Source: Dicaeum eximium (taxonomy: Eukaryota > Chordata > Aves > Passeriformes > Dicaeidae). Taken from it: DNA of 64,000 bases. A program made the translations under genes and the position numbers. Of the stretch, positions 10,435 to 22,977 are shown piece after piece; position 1 is the first letter of the stretch; every line of letters begins with the position of its first letter. The stretch covers positions 1-64,000 of the forward strand of contig VWZP01010174.1 in NCBI GenBank assembly GCA_013396995.1, read 5' to 3'. The notes beneath the pieces were generated by a model. It searched no databases. It was given only the letters and a program-made list of their open reading frames with translations, and was not told the DNA's origin.

Positions 10435-13129
10435 CAGCAGACCCGGTAGTTCCTGCAAAACAAACCACAGCTCTTTGGATTAACTGAAGATGAGAGAGGA
10501 AGTTGTGCACTTTTTAACCTTTAGCTGTAGACCAGTATGAAAGAAGCTGGCTGTGATGAGAAGACAAGTAAATTGAGTTCTAGGTGAACTCAAGACTGAT
10601 GAGAAAGAAAAGCTCACCATGAGCACTATACTTTATCAAGAGAAGGACCTAGGATGCTCATGCCCATCATGAGTCTCTCTACTACAGTTCCAACCTGGGA
10701 TTCAGAGGATGAATGCGGAGAAATTCAATGGAAGAAAAGGCAAGACAGTAGGAAGTTTTCTTAGATAATAATTTTAATTATATTATCAACAAAGCATTTC
10801 TTTTTGGCATTAGTTAATTTGGATTGTCAGGCTGTTGAAAAATTACTTGTACTAACAACAGATCCTTGCCTCCACATAGATGCGTTCTCTTTTGCTCCCA
10901 GAGTGCAATGAACACTCTGAGTGTAGCATCTAGCTCTTGTGCAATAATAATTTACTACTGTCACCAAGACACTGGCTCACTCCACACTGCAACTGCACTG
11001 AGCTGGGGTGCACAGGCATTGTCCATTTTATACACTTCACTCTCCCTTAACTGCAAAAAGGTATTTTATGGTGGAAGAAAAGATGAGGCTTCTTATGCTC
11101 ATGTATGAAGCATACCCCTAATTAAGAGACTTCCTTAAATAAAGTCCTTTGGAGCTAGCTGAATTTTCTATGTCTGTTTTCCAACAACAAGACCAACAGA
11201 TATAATCTTAAACCAAAGTCATTACTCATCTAAGTTTTCTACCTCCCTCCCCCTGGATCAAGTGTCAAAACTCTATCTCAATTTTTGTTTTTTAAATTTT
11301 CTACTTTACTTATATCTGTTATAATGTCCTACCTGAATAAAAAGTTTTGCTTTTATTTTAGCAGCTGACTTCCTACCCTGTGATGTATTGATGAACTACT
11401 TTTCACTTTTTCTTTCCTGTCTGTACCTGGGAGACCCTTTTACTATCTTGTTTTCAAAGGCTGATTTAGTTCCAACACTGTCTCTTTTAATTTAACCTTT
11501 CTTTTCCCATTGACCTCTACATTTCCCTCCCATCTGACATTTATACATTTATATCCTACTTTTCAAGGAAGACTATGTGATCAAACTATAACTTTTCATC
11601 TCACACTACCTCAGATGTGTTATTTGATAGCCTTGTTTCCCTTTTGAAGCCTACATCTACATCTACATGCTGATGTAGAACTTATCTTCCAAATATATTG
11701 TATACACATTAAATTTCCATGAGATCATTTTTGGAGGAAGAATTATTAAAAGCCTTGCTTATTTTTGATGTCATCAAGCTGTTCTTCTGGACTTTTGATG
11801 GGGCCCAGCAGAGCAACAAGATTAGTGAATGGCAGAAGTTTTTCTTACTATGAAAGTACCTTGTCAAATTAAACATACATAATTTATAACAAAGATTTTC
11901 TTTGCTGCTCAGGGGTAAAATTTCATGCAGCTGCAGAGTTTCCAGTCCTGTATTATCAGAGTATAAATTTGAGACATACGACTGATTAGAGGTTGCATTA
12001 AGAAAAGATGTTTTGTATATACAGTTGGTGATGTCCTCAGAGAAATGATTCACCAAATCCGCTAAACATGCACAGTGAATACTGTCACCTAAAATTTTCT
12101 TAAGAATCAGATAAAGATTAGGATTGTACCCTTGAATAGGTAATGTTCCTAGGATTAGGATGCAAGATCCTACTGGAAGAGGAAATAATGTGAAAGGGAC
12201 GTGACTGCAGATATTGCAGATATGACTGACAAAGTGAACTAAGTTCTAATATCCTCTAGCAGTTAAAGTGGTGAATTGTTTGTGGAAAATTCTTATTTTT
12301 CATGATTCTTTTTCCTTTTTATTGCACTACATGATATGGCAATAATTTGCTTTACACTGGCTCAGGAAAGCAAAATTATGATTTACCTCTTCAGGGAGCT
12401 GTTAGTAAGGAACTTTTTTGTGGGCAGCTATCTTATTTCTTGTTAACTGCACAGGTTTTCTAGCTCCTCAGAAATTAGGGATATTAAAAATGGACCCAGG
12501 AGACATGTATTAGAATAAAATCAAAGGCAAGAGCACCACTCCCTACTTGATGTTGTAGTTCAAAGCCTGTAATTAAACCATTTTAACATGGGCTTTTAAA
12601 CAAAATCTGTCTTTCCCAGGACTCAGTTTTCTAATAGCTTCTTTCTATCCTATTTACTCTTTCCTCTGCATTAAGCAATTTTATGTTTTGAGATAGAAAC
12701 CAGTTATACTTCAATTTCTTCCCTGTGTCTGAATTGTTTTCTCTTGCAACACAATACAGAGTCCAGAGATTATTTCAATTTAACAGAAGGATTTCTTTCA
12801 TGAAAGGAGAAAGTGAAAGGGAAATGAATGTTTCTTTGATTATTCTTCCTCATGTGCATTTTTAGCCAGGCAGATTCCTGCAAATCTCTTTAGTATCAAA
12901 TATTAGTGCTTAAAGTAACACACAAGGAAAATAATAGGTTTTTCATCCCATGCTAAGCTATAAAACTAAAAAACCTGTAGGATCTTACTGTGAAAAGCTC
13001 AATTGTGGCTGAGGAAGATGATGTATACCCATAGAGTTTTTAAGCTCTCTTTTTACACTCATCAATGTATAAAAGTATGAATCCTATATTCATGCTACTA
13101 ACAAAGATAAGACTGCCCAAACTCCCCAG
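10435..13129. other. AT-rich non-coding sequence
   Basis: Contains short open frames (80 codons at 10866-11108 plus, 115 codons at 11709-12056 minus) that resemble nothing I know and have no splice or codon support. A short CATCTA triplication occurs near 11650. No transposon was recognised. Confidence 0.5.
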
Positions 13130-13193
13130 TTTTTTTTGTTTTTGTTTTGTTTGTTTGTTTGTTTGTTTGTTTGTTTGTTTGTTTTGTTTTTTG
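13130..13193 (+). repeat. (TTTG)n microsatellite
   Basis: A pure GTTT tetranucleotide core of about nine to ten units is flanked by longer T runs. It produces spurious Leu/Phe/Cys-rich and Lys/Thr/Asn-rich open frames on the two strands (13136-13447 plus, 13090-13323 minus). It is a likely length-polymorphic marker. Confidence 0.95.
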
Positions 13194-13230
13194 TACCACA
13201 TAAATACATTGTAGGAACAGATGAAGAGAC

Positions 13231-13274
13231 TATGGTTAAAGGGAATGATGCAGTTATGGTTAAAGGGGGTGATG
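13231..13274 (+). repeat. Imperfect 24-bp-period tandem duplication
   Basis: TATGGTTAAAGGGAATGATG at 13231-13250 recurs at 13255-13274 with two changes. It lies just after the TTTG microsatellite, so replication slippage in the same neighbourhood is the simplest explanation. Confidence 0.75.
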
Positions 13275-16200
13275 TGAAGTTATTCTTTTTCATGTGTTCA
13301 CATCTAGAGGAAGCTAAAGACAAATTAATATCTGTCCCAGACTCAGGAAAGTTTTTTATTCTTTATCAACTCTATCACCTTGTGCTTGTCTTTAATCCAC
13401 TTCTTCTGTGTGACATCTGCTCCTGGACCTGTTTAATCTGTCACTAGCAGTCTGTTAAGACAAAAGGAAGAATTCCATTTGCAGCTTTGGTGCAGTTTTG
13501 CTTCTCACTGCTGTCAGGGGACTAGAAATTTCAGTGTAGGGTAACTCATGGCTAAGGCTTGGCAGGTTGGTATTCTAATATTTTCCTGACTTCCATGGAG
13601 ATGCTCTCAGTTTGTACGAGCCCTGTAAGCAGATGGTTAATTGTTACAAAGATGCACACAGGTGATTTTGAAACTTGCATATGCTGCCATTTTCAGGACT
13701 TAAAGGAATCACAGAACATTTATAATAATGCAAGGACAGAAACCACAGAAAAATCCCGACATCTTAAAATACGTTAGGCTTTTGTGAGCCACATTTCTTC
13801 TTTTGTGGCACAGTTTTTCAAAGATGATAAAACAGAACAAACCTTTCCAGTGAATGAAAAGGATACTATAAGCTACTGTGAGATGCTGCTGAATAAAGAG
13901 CTGGAATTCTCCTAAATAGGAACATTTCATATTGTCTTTTGTGAGAAATGAGCCACCCGTATGCAAATTCTCATTACTCTTTAAGACCTTGGGGTTCTTT
14001 TGTTTTTTCTAATTCTGTACAGTCTGCCTTTAAAAATTATCCAGTACCATATTTGAACACCCCAAAGCAGATCATTATAAGACTTTCTTCCACTCATGAT
14101 ACTAGCATGTTAAAAAAACTATCGAAAAATAATTTTTGTAAATAATTTCTGATGCTACACCTTCAGGAATTAAATACTGTTTTTCTTATTTCTATTGAGT
14201 TTTTTACCACTTAAATACTAATGGATAGAATATATTGATAAACCCATTGTTAAAAGTCATTGTTCGGTCAGTATTTAAAATGTTTCAAGTCCTCATAATA
14301 ATCTCAGATTTTCTTTATGTCTCAGTTTGATATTTCAGTCTACCAGTTTCATTCTAACTTCTCACAAATGTAACAATCTATACTAACAATTCACTGCCAA
14401 AGTGTTTCAGTAACAATAAAAATTCTGCTCTTCAGTTTTCCAAGAATCATTCAGGGCTATAGCTTTAAAATCTAAAACTAGCATGCAAACACATACTTCA
14501 CTGTATTTATTTTACAGCTGAATATTTGAGTACATTCCAACAGATTTAAAACCGATGGCTAATGGCATTAGGAAATTATTGCATTTAAATAAAAACAGAT
14601 AATCCTAAGCAAGTTTATTCTATATAGGACTCTGATAAACTTTTATTACAGTCTAAAAGAAGTAGTATAGAAATTGGGTTTTGAAGTGTTTCTATTTGCT
14701 CATCCAGCTGATGTTGAGCTTAGCCTATTAACAAGAGATGCTCATGACTCCTAAATACAAAATGAGTTATTTCAAACGGTTTTCTTTTCATGTAATCATA
14801 ACCTCTCACATGGGAGGTTATGAGGATAAACTGCACATTGTGCATCATCATTTTCTTTGTCACATCATGTAACTATATTACTCCATGTTACAGCCTGCCT
14901 CTACAGACAGCAACAGTGTTTACCCATAATGTGATTATTTATTGAAGGACTTGGGCTTTTAAAAGGCTATTTCTTCTCAGATAAAAGAAACATGACCAGC
15001 CTCAGTTAACAAAAACAAGACCAGCCTCATAAGAACATTTTTTTTAAGCTCCCCAAAATTATAAGGAGCCTTGTGGATTACAATAAAACATAACAAGACT
15101 CCAGGGAGGAAAAAGAAGCAATCCCAAGTGTGGGTTTTTTAGGTATACAGAGATGCACATATCTTTGAAGAATAAAACAAACAGGAAAAAAAATGGTATT
15201 TGACTTCTGATCAGAAGTATTTGTTTTATAAAGCATATATAAAGACACCAAATTACTTGACTGTATCCACATTTGCAAAGGACACAGCAGGTGTTGATTC
15301 TTTTTTTTTTTTTTTTTTTTTTGAAAAAGTCTCTTTTAAAAACTGCGCAGCTTGGAAAAATACAAAAGAAGAAAAATTTGCAACTGAGAGATGGTTTTGG
15401 AAAAATTCTACTGGAGAGATGGGTTCAGAGGAGAACAAAGAAGAAAAAATGTATGTGCCTACCCAAGAAAAAATGGAATGAAATGAAATATTTGTGCAAG
15501 TGTGTGTGTGTGTAATAATTCTTAAAAGTATGTAAAAGTAGTAAAGAACGGGGGAAATGTTTCAACCTTAATAAAAAAGCTTGAAACAGTCAACACAGAT
15601 ATGCGTTGCAACATTTAGAAAAGATACTGCTATGTGATGAAGTAGCTGGCTTGTGTTTTTTCTCATGTGATTTGTGATGACGTCTATTCCCAAGTCCTTG
15701 TATCACAAAGTATTCATTAGGAATGTGATGGAAATCTCTCTTGAATGATGAATGTAAAAGATCTGCTCTTGAAGCATCATTAATCTTTCTAGGCATAGAA
15801 ATCCATCTACTGTCACCATCCATTCACTATGACAGATAAAATGAGGTGGGTTTTTTTGTTTGTTTGGTTTTGGGTTTTTTTGACTTATAGAAAACAAAAA
15901 TTATTTTAGAAAATGCATTGTGGTCATGATTCTGACTGGGAGAGGGAGCATAATTCATCTGTTGTTTGAAGAAGCCTTGACAAACTCAGTTCCTTCAGAT
16001 TTTATTTTGTGCTCATCTTCATGAACCTCCTCTCTATTCTCAGCACACTTAAGAACAACTAAAATCTTGGGAGGAAAAGCCGCTGCTTTTTGTATCCTGG
16101 CAATGTACTCTCAAATAATGACCAGTGGGATTTGGAGACTGTTGGCTGCACTATGAAAATAAGAAGATATTTCCTCAAATATCTAAATCAAGACTAATTT

Positions 16201-18714
16201 TAGTTTTAATTGTTCATAAGGCATTTTCCTCCTTCCCCTCAGTAAGTGCAAGAGAAACTTAGAGATAAAATATATCTAAGACAGGAAAAATTTTAAGACA
16301 ATGTACCCTGCTGATTACTTACAACTACCATCAATATAAATTTACATGTTTTCAATTGATTTTTTTTCTTTTTCTTTAAAAACAAACAGAAAATATGTAT
16401 ATCTGCTATAAATGCAAAAGAAGAGTAAAGCTATCATACATCATTCTCATTGGGATTTTAGGGCCATTTCTAACAATCTGAATAAATAATTTAAAGAAAA
16501 GTGTGAAAAGTACAAGGAAGAACAGGAAAACAAAAAGTTAAAATGAAAAGTATGAAATTATGTATGATCCACTGTAGCATAATAAGGTCTTGAACATTCT
16601 AAAATATTGGCTCCTGGCCTCTGCCCCCATTATTGGGCCCCATATTAGCGACTACTGCAAATAAAATGAACTAATTACTTAATCAATTTCCTTCAGTTAC
16701 AAATAATAACAGGCATATCCAAAAGTGCAGCTGACATAAAAAATAAGCAGAAGTAGAAACACACTTCAGCTCTTCTCTATTTCTTCCTGCTTTCTTACTC
16801 CTAAAATTCTTTTTTAATCAATCAATCAAACAAACAATTCTATTTCTTTGAGAATATTTGGTGTTCATTTTCTTCAATTCTCATTTCAGAGTAACTATGC
16901 TAAGCCCCTGTTTTGGCATAAAGTTTGCATGAGACACCTCTACTGTTTTAGGATCTGAATGTTTGTGACCTGGATGTCTTCCAATTCTTGATTGTTCAGA
17001 CTCATTCAGAGTCTGATACATGTCCCCTTCCAAAGAATGGAGAGCTCCAGAGGCAATCCTGATTTCTCTTTCCCTAGTATATCTGCTCCTGTTCCCACCA
17101 TCCACTACTTCCAGCTGTGTGTTCCTGCTCTAGCCACAGCTCTGTCCTCTGACCTTGGCTGACTCTCTTGCTTGTCCAGTTGCACTGCAACAGAACACCA
17201 GAATAACTTCAGATAAAGATAACCATAATCTCTGCTGAACCTGGAGCTATTTCAGTGATGATAAGTCAACAATAATTAACTATGTAATTATTATATCCAC
17301 ATAGGGACTGGAGTTACAGAATACACACTCTGTAGTAAGATAGCTGCTACAGGCAGCATTCCTTAATGAATAATAGGTAAAATCTATAGTTCTTTACATA
17401 AGCAACTGTTTGTCTTCTGCAAACATCACTCTTCTACTGACTTTTCAGGTATTTAAAAGTGAAAAATTTCTACAACTGTTCAAATGACACATTTAATAAC
17501 GCATTTTACAAACTCTTAACCTCTCCTCTCAACTCCAGAATATTTGAGGTGTGAGATTTTGAATACTTTGCAAACTAAACCCAAGCCCCTAAATTTTTAA
17601 TAGACTTTAAAAACCTGCAAGTTAGGGCTGCAACTCTTTTGATATTTTCTACACCTTTCTATCTGTATCCACAGTACACTGACACATATGGTACTAAAAG
17701 AACTATATCTGCCACTGTCATGTCTAGTGCAAAGCAACATTGCAGAATAAATTGAGATTCATTTAAAGATCTATCAGATTTAAAACCAAACATATTATTA
17801 CAGTTTAGTTACAATGAAAAACAAACAAAGTAATATTTCAGTGGATGACACAGTCTTTCTAAGAAAAATGTCTGCCATATAAAAATGCTTGTTGTCAGTA
17901 CATGCTTATATAAAACACGAGACTTTCAGAACCCAAAGATTTTTATCATGTGTTTATTAAAAAAATCAAACTTGCATAAGATAAACTGCAAGTATTTACT
18001 GTCACAAAAATTCTGATACTGAGGGCTAAAGGGATACAATAAGTAAATATGAAAACATGAAATCTATGCTACTCTGGAACATAGATCCAAGGAATATGAG
18101 AGAATTCATAATTCTGTAATTACAGTGTTAGTCTGTGTCTATATATATATAAAAAGAAGAATGTAGTTAAAGCCCAGTCTTGTTTAGATTTCATGAAACT
18201 GTCTCATGAGTGATAAAACAAATAAAAAATAAATCATAACTTAGGAACTGCCTTGAGAAAAAAAAAATAGATCTTCAGTCAGTGCTCAGGATGAAGACAG
18301 GAAACAGCACACACTATAGCATAGCAAAACATACCGAAGGAATAACAGCAATCTGATATCTGCTGACAATATTTGAGTTGAAAATGGATCCTGTAGTAAT
18401 TCAGATACTCCTGCCATAGTGCACTGTATTATTCCGTTTGGCTACATGTTTTTTTCTCAGCTTAATGCTTTTCAGTCATTATTTTCTGAACTACATTGGC
18501 TGTGGGAGAATTTAGAGCACAAACATTGCTTCAATAAGCATTGTAACAACCTTCTTTCATATTCTTAATCTGAAACATAGAATCAGTATGAATAATCATT
18601 TAAGAAAAACCCTAAAATTATGATCTGCTAAGCTAGGTTTTACATGGAAGGGGCTTACCAGGAGCAAGGATCTTTTCCTTATGCAAAATTATCTATTAAT
18701 ATGTCATAGATAAG
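13275..18714. other. AT-rich non-coding sequence
   Basis: More than 5 kb without a supported gene or transposon. It holds a 22-base T run at 15301-15322 and a short TG run near 15503. The antisense open frames around 15200-15900 arise from these low-complexity runs. A 74-codon minus frame at 16881-17105 shows no family. Near 18575-18600 a very weak CR1-like start can be imagined but not supported. Confidence 0.5.
15301..15322 (+). repeat. Poly-T tract (22 bases)
   Basis: An uninterrupted T run. No retrotransposon body was recognised on either side, so it is listed as a simple repeat and not as the tail of an inserted element. Confidence 0.9.
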
Positions 18715-18749
18715 AGAGTTTTTACGGAAGTACGTCAGACACACCTCTG

Positions 18750-18764
18750 AAAAAAAAAAAAAAA
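18750..18764 (+). repeat. Poly-A tract (15 bases) at the 5' part of family A copy 2
   Basis: This A run is absent from copy 1 at the matching place, where a normal mixed sequence stands. It makes alignment of the two 5' edges uncertain. Confidence 0.8.
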
Positions 18765-18799
18765 GTTAAAAGTTGAGGAAGAAACCTGGGAACTTCCTT

Positions 18800-19110
18800 T
18801 TTCTGGGAGCTGGCAGGGAGGTAGGACTTCTCCGAGTTTTCTCGGTCGGGGCAGGATGGGAGAGTGGGGGGGCTGGGCCCCTTCCCCCGGGCCACCAGCC
18901 AGCAGCTCAGCAGCTGCCCCCCACCCCCTCCCCTTCATTGGCAGCGGGCAGGAAGGCAGGGGAAAAGATGGGAGGGGTGGCTGCCGCGGGGCCAGAGGGA
19001 GCCAGCCTTTTTGACATCTAGCCGCTTGTCGCACTCCTCCCCCAGCCCGGGGCCCAGCCAAGCCCGCTGGGACTCCCAGGAGCAGCCCAGGGACGGCGTG
19101 GGAACTTTCC
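18800..19110 (+). promoter_or_regulatory. GC-rich block inside family A LTR, copy 2
   Basis: Equivalent to 7560-7870 of copy 1. It is GC-rich in an AT-rich region, with CCCGGG, GGGGCC and CAGCTGCCC words. It would be the U3-like half if the element is an LTR. The long minus-strand frame at 18735-19274 is caused by this GC-rich composition. Any promoter role is inferred. Confidence 0.35.
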
Positions 19111-19689
19111 TGCAGCTGAGACATCATGCAACTGAAACATCTACTGCAGTTCCCGCGGCAAAAGCCATGTAACCAACTGCAGGCCCTGTGTGAATTGTTA
19201 ACCCCTTCAGTGCTCCAATCCTCACTCCAGTGAGAGAAAGGAACCAGATGAGAGCCAATGTAAAGGAGCGACATGAGACATCGAGGTCAGTGAGGAAGAA
19301 GTCAAGCCCCAGATGGGAGGGATGAGGAGAAATGTTGAAAACCTGTTGTGAGATATGGAAAAAGACTCTTTTTTTGTTGTAACACATGAGATATTGGGGA
19401 GATGAAAAGTTCAAATTTGAGCAAAGGGGGGTCTCCAATTTGAAGTGCGCAGTTGATACAGTGGCTGTGATCCCAGGAAGAGCTTGAACAGAAGAGAGAT
19501 GATGAAATCCTGTGCCCCCAGGAGAGAAGAAGACCTCTGTTGTCTGAGATGATTTTTTTTGACAAGAGGAGGAGAACCTTTACTCTTTTGTACAGCTCAT
19601 CTTTAAAACAGTAACCCCAAAGTTGACATGGCCCATAAACACGGCTCTGGGAAGGCTGTGGAGATGGGAAGAACCTCACGAAGCAAGTN

Positions 19690-19951
19690 CTAGACTGCTG
19701 TTATGTCTGCTTGTAGCTGTTGTTTATAATAGCTAGCTACTGTTTGTAATAGTTTGTCCTTCAGGGAATGATGTTCCCTATTCACCAACTAGGTGAGAGA
19801 AGTTCTTTTGTAGTTCTTTTATATCCAATCATAATTCACTTAGTGAAGCACGTTATATAAGGTGCGGAGTTCGTAATAAACTCCCCCCTTTTGCCGTGGA
19901 GCCTTCTGAGACTTGGAGTCCTTCTTTCTTGCACCTGGCTCAATAGCGACA
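19690..19951 (+). mobile_element. Nested class II-type LTR (5' end missing at N)
   Basis: This begins at or near the N at 19689 and ends in AATAGCGACA at 19951, after which family A sequence resumes. It carries a TATA-like GTTATATAAGG near 19850 and AATAAA at 19875-19880, followed by a U5-like stretch with GAGCCTTCTGAGACTTGGAG. The order TATA, poly-A signal, short R/U5 and GACA end matches an alpha-like avian LTR. Because the left boundary coincides with an N, the true 5' end and target-site duplication cannot be seen. Confidence 0.75.
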
Positions 19952-20049
19952 TTTCTCCTAATCCTATCTCACAGCCAAAAAGTAGTTTGGCCAAGAAAAA
20001 TTCAAATTGAGAAATTCTAGAATTGGCGAACTAAAACCACTACATAAAT

Positions 20050-20883
20050 TAGTGTTTCTGCCCAGTTCAAACTGGAACCAGCACATCATTCTTTCAAAGA
20101 ACTAAGTTTTATTTTCAAACAGTTGCAGCACTTTTAAATATATACCTCCTTTGTCATATGTAAAGCATCATTTTTTTATGACTGAGCAGCAAAATTATGC
20201 TAAGTTTAGCAGCTGAGATGAAACTTTTTGTGTTTTGAACTTATTGTGACACTTTTCATAAAAGACACTACTCTGATACTTTAGGAGACATTTTTTGCTA
20301 CTAGTGATATCCAAGTGCTCTGTAAAGCCATGAAAATGAAAGAATTCAAGAAACACTATGAATTAAAAGAGATACTTATTAATTACTAGAAGCAACTTTT
20401 AAAGAAGATAAGAGATTTGAGAGGAAGTTTTTTACAATCTTATTTTACAAAGACAGTAAGGAGAAACTTATCAAACAAGTTGTTCTGTTTGCTTCATAAT
20501 CCTGATTTAGTACTTGTATTCATCATATCCAAATCAAAAGATGTACATGGATTTGATGCAATGAGATTTGAATACTATTTAGAAAAATATAAATGTAACA
20601 TATTTACTCAAAATTTAAAGATGCAGAAGTATTTTTAAATATTTTTTCCTTCATATTAAGAAGCATTAAGAATTTCTGAAAGAAAGGGTGGTTAGTAAAA
20701 CCTATGAAATGTTATAATTTCTTTCAAATGCATAGCAAAAGTTTCATATCAGTTCCTTTTCCCCAGACAAAAAGGTTTGTTAATTTTTAGCAATTTGTGA
20801 AGACTATATTACATAGTTTCTCTGTCCACAGGTAGCAGTGATTTGTGGCTTCTTGTGGGGTATAGAGATAGTGCAAAATAATT
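20050..20883. other. AT-rich non-coding sequence
   Basis: A 73-codon plus frame at 20417-20638 has no recognisable feature. Nothing else was found. Confidence 0.5.
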
Positions 20884-21050
20884 ACAAAAAACTAGAATTG
20901 TTTAGGCTGGAAACCACATTTGCAATCATCAAGTCCAATCATTAAGAGTGTTGCCAAGTCCACTCCTAAACCATGACCCTAAGTCCCACACCTATAGGTC
21001 TTTTAAATCCCTCCAGGAATGTTCATTCAACCCTGGGCATCCTATTCTGA
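20884..21050 (-). mobile_element. CR1 LINE 3'-end fragment
   Basis: In plus orientation this reads the reverse complement of the CR1 3' end: TAGAATTGTTTAGGCTGGAA, then TCAAGTCCAATCATTAA, GCCAAGTCCACTCCTAAACC and TCCCTCCAGGAATG. It is 5'-truncated at about 21050, as CR1 copies usually are, and moderately diverged. It has no coding capacity. Confidence 0.88.
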
Positions 21051-22616
21051 TGGTGGGAAAGTTTCAGATTAGGATAAAATCTACCAATAAAAGGTAGTAC
21101 CACTGAAATATATTGGAAAAGTCATGGAACTCAGTGGAGATATTTATAAAAATGTGAGAGGTAAATTTCTTTCAGGGATAATAAGCCATTAATTCATAGG
21201 GGTATGGATTAAGTGAATTCTTCAATTCTCTTCTAGCACTCTTTATAATTTTGAGAATCAGAATGGTTGATTCTCTTCAGAGACTGTGCTTTCAGTCACA
21301 GGCAGGTAAGAGTGTGCCTTTTATTGGGATCCCCTGATGTGCAGGAACCCACCAGGCAGCACAGTCCCAGATGCTCCACAGAGCTGCAACATCCCTCCTA
21401 CTCCAGGCCTTCCAGGAGTTGGCATATCACAAGACGAGAGGCTGACTCAATGAACTAGAGGTCTCTAAAGGAAAATTCAACAGTAACATGGGACAAGTAA
21501 GTGGGACTTGTCCAAATCACACTAGACAACCACCACTTCAACAGAATTTTTTAAACATCAGGTCATTGCTTCCTTGATAAAAATGAACAAATATCAGACC
21601 TCTATGATCTCACATCAGTTGTCACTATCCCTAAATACTTTCTGTATCTCTCAGTAGAAACAACAAATTTACAAGTTCAAGGACTGAGCAAGTCTGCCAT
21701 GGTAAAAACATTTTATTGCTCTGCACTTGAAGTATGAAGTCATTTGCCCAATGACGTGCTCAAATGTTTGCTGTAAACACTATTTCTGCTGCAAACAGTA
21801 TAAGACTAAGAAAAAGGGAGAAAATCCCAGTGTTTTAGCTTTATTTTTATGGTCCCAACTCAGGTTGCTTTTGTAAATTGTCTGCACACTAAGCCAGCTT
21901 TCCTGCCAAGCTCTGGACAACTTGTGCCACCATGCTGGCCACTCAAAACAGTTTGCAGGGGAGGCAAATGGACAGCTTTCAGGGGAATTTATGGAGCTTT
22001 GCTTCACCAGAGCAGCAGCAGCATTAGTGTGCAGGGGGAGACAGGCCTGCTATTTTTAAATTCTGCTCTCTGATGTACAGCTCACATCAGACAAAGATGA
22101 TTGCTGCTGCTTTAAGGGAGTAATTGCCTCACTTCCTCCTCGAATCTTTGAAGAGATAATAAGAAAATGCTGGTTTTGTTAAGCAATAGGCTCAGTTTTC
22201 CTTCCCAGCAGTGCACAGAAACAGAGGCTGTCAAAATTTGCCTGTCACTTCTGACCTTCAGTGATCCTTATTTTTAGTAGTGACATGTTAATTATGGCCA
22301 CATAAAAAGCAGGATACAAAAACATGGCTATATCACAGGAGGAGCCATGATCACTGCACTGTGTGTTGCATTGACAATATGTGCAGTTCTGCTACTATAC
22401 ACATGATGCCAAGGAACTATTTTTCACTGTAGCCCATTTCAAATCACAAGAAATAATATACCCATGGAAGGATTACCCTGTTTTTACACTGGAAAGATAC
22501 ATACCCAACCACCAACCCAAATCAACCTCTTCCCCAGTGATTTAGTGTTAGCACTACTCACCTACAAAGCTGGGAAGAAGCAATTGATCCTTTAGCTCTG
22601 ACCCACCCCAGGGTCT
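21051..22616. other. Non-coding sequence, no supported gene
   Basis: Short open frames only (63-75 codons). The stretch around 22085-22270 is less repetitive-looking than its surroundings and could be a conserved non-coding element, but that cannot be judged from one sequence. Confidence 0.45.
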
Positions 22617-22977
22617 TCCCTGTGTGGAAGGAGCTAGCAGCGAGTCTGTTAGCTAAAGGAGTGAGAAGCAAGAAGAAGCTGATAAGGAGCTCTCTCCAAC
22701 GCTGTCACCAAGGAGACCAGGAGAAGAGAGGAATTGAAGAAAGATAAGAAGTTTTCAGCTGGACAAAGTATTTGACAAAGATAGTTTGTTGAAGTCACTG
22801 TTACTTTTCACCAATGTTGTTATGTTGTTTTGTTGTGGCCAATAGTTGGGGTAGAAGAAGCATAGACAATTAGAAAGGGTATAAAAAATCGGCCATTTGT
22901 AAAAATAAAGAGTTGCCAACTAAGACTGTTTATGAGCTTTGCTTTGTGTCGTGACTGCCTCGACAACGACACCCCTG
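22617..22977 (+). mobile_element. Solo LTR with near-perfect 6-bp target-site duplication
   Basis: The LTR body is 22623-22971 (349 bp), TGTGGAAGG... to ...GACAACGACA. The flanks are TCCCTG (22617-22622) and CCCCTG (22972-22977), differing at one base. It has a TATA-like TATAAAAA at 22880-22887, AATAAA at 22904-22909, then a short U5 with TCGTGACTGCCTCGACAACG. This architecture is class II and alpha-like, similar in plan but not in sequence to the family B LTRs. Confidence 0.78.

Larger units (their letters stand above)
18715..20044 (+). mobile_element. Long GC-rich LTR-like repeat, family A copy 2, with a nested LTR
   Basis: This matches 7469-8654 over the GC-rich block (about 18800-19110), the GAACCAGATGAGAGCCAATG block near 19241, the GGGAAGGCTGTGGAGATGGG block near 19650 and the last part CCTATCTCACAG near 19964. 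It ends AAAACCACTACA at 20044. It keeps about 165 bp (19349-19513) that copy 1 lacks. Conversely, the ~315 bp present in copy 1 at about 8276-8590 are missing here and a different LTR tail stands in their place, starting at the N at 19689. The 5' edge is approximate, and no target-site duplication was found. Confidence 0.7.

Noticed and set aside
13090..13447. Antisense pair of frames with Phe/Cys/Leu-rich and Lys/Asn/Thr-rich segments
   Set aside because: Generated by the TTTG microsatellite.
18570..18640. Possible CR1 terminus (ACATAGAATCAGTATG)
   Set aside because: Only the first dozen bases resemble CR1; the following sequence does not.
18735..19274. 179-codon minus-strand open frame
   Set aside because: It lies in the GC-rich block of a repeated LTR-like element. 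A similar frame occurs over the other copy (7716-8018 minus), and its Pro/Gly/Ser-rich content follows base composition.
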